The translations under genes were made by a program, and so were the position numbers. From Xiphias gladius (taxonomy: Eukaryota; Chordata; Actinopteri; Istiophoriformes; Xiphiidae): a stretch of 64,000 bases of DNA. Under the pieces are notes generated by a model. That model saw only the letters and a program-made list of their open reading frames with translations, had not been told where the DNA came from and made no database searches. Positions 49,401 to 64,000 of the stretch are shown piece by piece. The stretch spans positions 19,059,329 through 19,123,328 of the forward strand of contig NC_053418.1 of assembly GCF_016859285.1 (NCBI RefSeq). Reading direction: 5' to 3'. Every line of letters starts with the position of its first letter. The stretch's first letter is position 1.

Positions 49401-51660
49401 AATGTACAGTATATCAGACAATTCTATATTTAATAAATAATATAATACATCAGCATTTAGTGCATGTAGATGGTCATCTTTTATTAAATTTAAAAGTTTA
49501 ATTAGAAAATACTTAAAATTTGACAAAAATATCACTGAGAAGATATAAATATTAATCTTGTAATTCAAACAGGTATTTACTGTAATGATCATTGAGCAAA
49601 AAATGTCAATAAATAGAATCAATCTCAAAATAAATGCAACATGATTCAAATGAATTGTAATAGTGAGGAAATATAAAACATAAACATAAAAAAAATCAGT
49701 AAGAATTGTATTAATTTCACCTATCTTATCTTCACAAAGCTATCAGAGAGGGACATTTTTTATCCCCTCCAGACTTCTTCCACTAGAATAAAAAAATGAA
49801 AAAATTTTAAAACACTGATCTGGCTTTCATCTTTTAATAATAATAGTTCCATTTTCATCCTCCATGTCACCTAAAATGCACACCTTTCTTAAATCTCAGC
49901 TAGAATGCATATACTTGACAGCTTATTCTCAAGCTTTTAAAAAAAAAAGTAAATTCATAAATGAGCGCGTTCTTTAGGACCTCTTCCTGAACTGTATATG
50001 ATTTATAACGGGCTTAGTCATGGGGCACCTGCTTTCTTTTAAAGTCTGCTTTTGCAGGGGCTGGCTTTGAATATAATTTGAAAAACAGTAATGGAGAAAA
50101 GCAAATGAACGACAGTTATGGAATAGATGAAGGACGGATCCATTAGGTGTAGGTGGATGTAAAACCATTGCAATATAATGCCACTGCTAAAACCTGAAGG
50201 AGGAGGGCTGGGCCACAAGAGAGCTACAATGGATTTTTGGTGTCAGGTACAGGCAAAGAAAGGTTCATATCAGGTTCGCCCAGCAAGCGTTGCTTCTGAC
50301 ATGGGCTCACAGCGCCCTCTTGTCCCCATTTTTTGCAAAATTGCACTTGGTAAAGCTCTCTGGGATCAAGCCTGAAGTTAAGTTTATTTCCAAGTGATAT
50401 GTAGGATTTCACTGGTCATGTATGTATGTGTGTAGACATGTAAATATACATGTGAATGTCAACTTGCACTTCAAAAACTCTAATATCTCCTTTCCTTTCT
50501 TATGCATTGGCCTTATAAGCACTGACTGCCCTCATTCACTTTCCTGATACAGACTCATGCTTCGAATCAGTGCCCCAAGCATGAGCTTCAAAACACTGGA
50601 TATTGTCACCTGTGGATCTCAGTCTTCATGTCACATTTTCTTTCTCGCTTTTTCCTGATAGCTTTTAGCTATCACTCTCTTTCAAACAAATGCAGATTAT
50701 ATGTTTCCAGTCACTGCAGACACTGAATGCTGATTGGAGACACGTGACAGAGTGATGACCTTTTGTTTGGAGTATGTTTAAACCCTGCTTTCTTTTTGTA
50801 GCTGATCTGTCAAAAGAAACAAATACAGTTTTGTAGATAAATTATGCTACAATATGTGATCAAAAGACAAATTCGATATTCCTTTGAAAAAAGAGATAAA
50901 TATTGATTATTTGAAAGGTGTATTTGTGTATCAAGAGGTAAGTTGTTGCCATGTTACAGCCATCATTTCCAATGCAACCATGAGAGGTTCCAAACACTTC
51001 AGTGATTCCTTTATGAAGCAGCCAGAAATGTTAGCTTCTTTCTGTTTGCTTGTGCTGGGGTCTTACAGGGTGGAGTTAGAATTTTATGAAGAGAGGAAAA
51101 TGTATTTAAGGTGAAAGTTTTGTGACAGTAATGACTCTATGCTAAGACAAAACGACAAAATGAGGTGGTGGTTTTATCTTTCCTTCTCCTCTCTCTCCGT
51201 CTCTCAGATCTGACAGTTTCTACCATATAACGCAGCTAGGAGTAAAAGTATACTTTCGCTGACTAACCTGATTGATATATGATGTAACGCAGTGACAGAT
51301 GTCTACTTGACGTAAAGGTGGTGGGTGGGAGACACCCCATTGAGAGTTACTTAGCTACAAGAGGAGGTCAAAACTAGTCTAGATTCATAGCTCTTTGTAT
51401 TTGACTGGTGTACATTAGGACCCTTACATTTCCCAATCCTTTCCTTCGATTCATGATCCAGGGTAAAGTTGCCCTCCAGCATGTACTATGAATAAACTTT
51501 TATCACCTTTTTTAACCTGAAACATTAGTGAAAAAACTCTAAATCTGGTCCAGATTAGCATCTATAGGCAACTTCACCCTGCTTTCACTTTTGCCTATCG
51601 GCCCTTTCAGTTTTCCTCCCTGGTCCTATCAGTGTGTGAGTGTGCTGGCCAGCGTCCTTG
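46440..51660. other. Intergenic and trpm3 3' UTR, no gene recognised
   Basis: Very AT-rich sequence in places (49330-49660). The part next to 51660 must hold the trpm3 3' UTR on the minus strand. A candidate AATAAA (seen as TTTATT at 50383-50388) would give about 1.3 kb of UTR. A short TTTC repeat lies near 48070-48095. Confidence 0.5.
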
Positions 51661-62421
<10,761 letters not shown>

Positions 62422-64000
62422 CTGGGCAAATGCAAACCCCACACGGAGCGAGGGAGGAAGGAGCGAAAGGTGTGAGGGAAAAAGGGATGGAGAGTGTGGG
62501 AAGAGGGAAGTGTGATGGATTGGAAAGGCGGTGGAGGAGAAGTGGAGGGGGAGAGAGAGGATGGAGAGGAAGACAAGTAAGAGGAGGTGGGATGGGAGGC
62601 ACCAAATAACAAAGAAAAAAGGAGAAAAAGGGAGAACGGGGAGAGGGGTTACATTATGGGCTACAACAAAGTATTAATGTCATAATCAAAGAAGCAAGCA
62701 CAAGCAATGTTATCATTCCAAAATGTGCAATGTGTGTTTGAGGTGGAGTGTTGGGTGAAGGCTGGTAACACAGTATGACGCAGACACAGACACTCATGGA
62801 TTGTGTCTCAGACAACAATAAAGAAGCAGAAGAGAGACAAAGATAATGACGGAGAAAGACAGAAAAAGGAAAGGAAAAAGATAAGTAAGACATAGATATC
62901 TCGTTTCAATGTGTGACACATTTCCTTATCCATGAGAGAGGGTTCGGAGCCCACTGCTATTATGGGTCATGGTCTTAATGTCAAAGCAACACCAGACCTC
63001 TGAGGGAGTTCTTTCATGGAATTGTATTGTATGCCGAGAAGTATAGTTGACCTGGGCAAAGATAAACCATTTCGAAGTCTGTCCAAATTTTTGAAATATG
63101 CGATGAGGTGTTAGTTTAAGTTCCCAGGCGGTTGAACAGTTACAATAGTGATAAAACCATTGCTGAGAAATCAGAAAGAAATCAAAGAAGAAATCACCAT
63201 CAGTAAGGAATCAAGGGATTTCTATTTTTTCCGAATATGTGAAACATGTACAGCCAAAGTTTTGTCCAAGGCACACACGGACAGGGCCTTCAAGGTGAAC
63301 AAATTCAGATGCCAGTGTGTAAATCACACCATGCCTTTACTGCACTGAACATGCACATTATCTGATCAGCAAGTGGACACAAGCTATCACACAAGCTATT
63401 GCATTCATCACAGTGTGGTTTATCTAAAGCATCTGAGGATAGGACAATACAATCTCCCTCTGTGGTGTAGCAGTCTGTGTATCTGTATGAATCTGTATGT
63501 GATTCATAAGTATCTGAAGGTGCATTTGTACAGTCAGAAGCCAGGGCAACAGGAAGGGCTCATTACAAATGCATCCTCGGGCAGCAGGATTCTTTAACAC
63601 CACAGTGCCTCAAGGACTGCACCTGTAAAACGGCCCGTTATGTGAATTTTTTGCACTGGTGTGCTGGCTGTGCTCAATGCAGATGAAGAGTATGTACAGT
63701 GGTGCTGAAAGACGTTCAACTTCAGTTCAATCACTTAATGGGACAACCTTAGATCCAGTTTGTGTATTAAATTGCTTTTCAAATTCCAGTCTTAATTTAA
63801 ACACACAAACTAGATCTTGATATCCTGCCCAGAATTGATTGGATTGAAATGGAACAAGTCCTAATCCTGCTGTACATCCATGTCTATGCAGATGGACCAA
63901 CTCTTCCACTGTGAGCTGGGAGAAGGTGCTCAGACTCTGCATGATTTAAGCTCTGCAGCAGCAGGCGGACATGGTTATAGAGTATAATGCAAAAGCCTGA
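62422..64000 (-). other. Intron of trpm3 upstream of the pre-S1 exon
   Basis: The acceptor (GCCCAG) of the pre-S1 exon ends at 62422. To the right I see no stretch matching the preceding TRPM3 exon, only a purine-rich block (62440-62640) and ordinary AT-rich sequence. Confidence 0.6.

Overview
This is a stretch of vertebrate nuclear DNA, almost certainly from a teleost fish. Small coding exons are separated by GT-AG introns, long CA/GT microsatellites are frequent, and fish-type Tc1/mariner and short interspersed repeats are present. The gene set (ela3l-type elastase, enho, fam219a, klf9, trpm3) reads as fish orthologues of known vertebrate genes. I rebuilt the gene models exon by exon from splice sites, reading-frame phase and recalled family sequences; no database search was possible.

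Layout, left to right. (1) Positions 960-3324, minus strand: five internal exons of a beta-carotene oxygenase 2-like gene (bco2); the 3' exons lie beyond the left edge and the first exon was not found. (2) Positions 9674-12609, plus: a complete eight-exon pancreatic elastase zymogen (ela3l-like, 269 aa) with a TATA-like box and a PTF1-type bipartite site just upstream. (3) Positions about 15250-18704, plus: enho (adropin), with a GC-rich TATA-driven 5' exon and a single coding exon for a 67-aa (or 61-aa) one-span membrane/secreted peptide. (4) Positions 26198-32821, plus: complete six-exon fam219a (192 aa). (5) Positions 34850-36090: a decayed Tc1/mariner element between fam219a and klf9. (6) Positions 37957-40556, minus: two-exon klf9-like zinc-finger factor (226 aa). 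(7) Positions 51661-62421, minus: the last eight coding exons of trpm3 (931 aa, from just before S1 to the stop codon); the upstream half lies beyond the right edge.

The genes do not form a pathway. Their grouping looks like inherited synteny: ENHO and FAM219A are close neighbours on human 9p13.3, and KLF9 and TRPM3 are neighbours on human 9q21, so this fish segment joins two blocks that are apart on human chromosome 9. Regulation visible in the sequence includes a pancreas-type PTF1 site (ela3l), several upstream AUGs including a start-stop element (enho), CCAAT boxes (klf9), and a CpG-rich region with two CACGTG E-boxes 5 kb upstream of klf9.

I found no convincing new multi-gene system. 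The observations most worth a second look are the upstream-ORF architecture of adropin, a 12-bp-arm perfect palindrome at 36518-36543, the unusual N-terminus of the klf9-like protein, the short-pore trpm3 exon junction, and a family of CAGTGGTGGAA-ended repeats, one copy of which carries a nested insertion.
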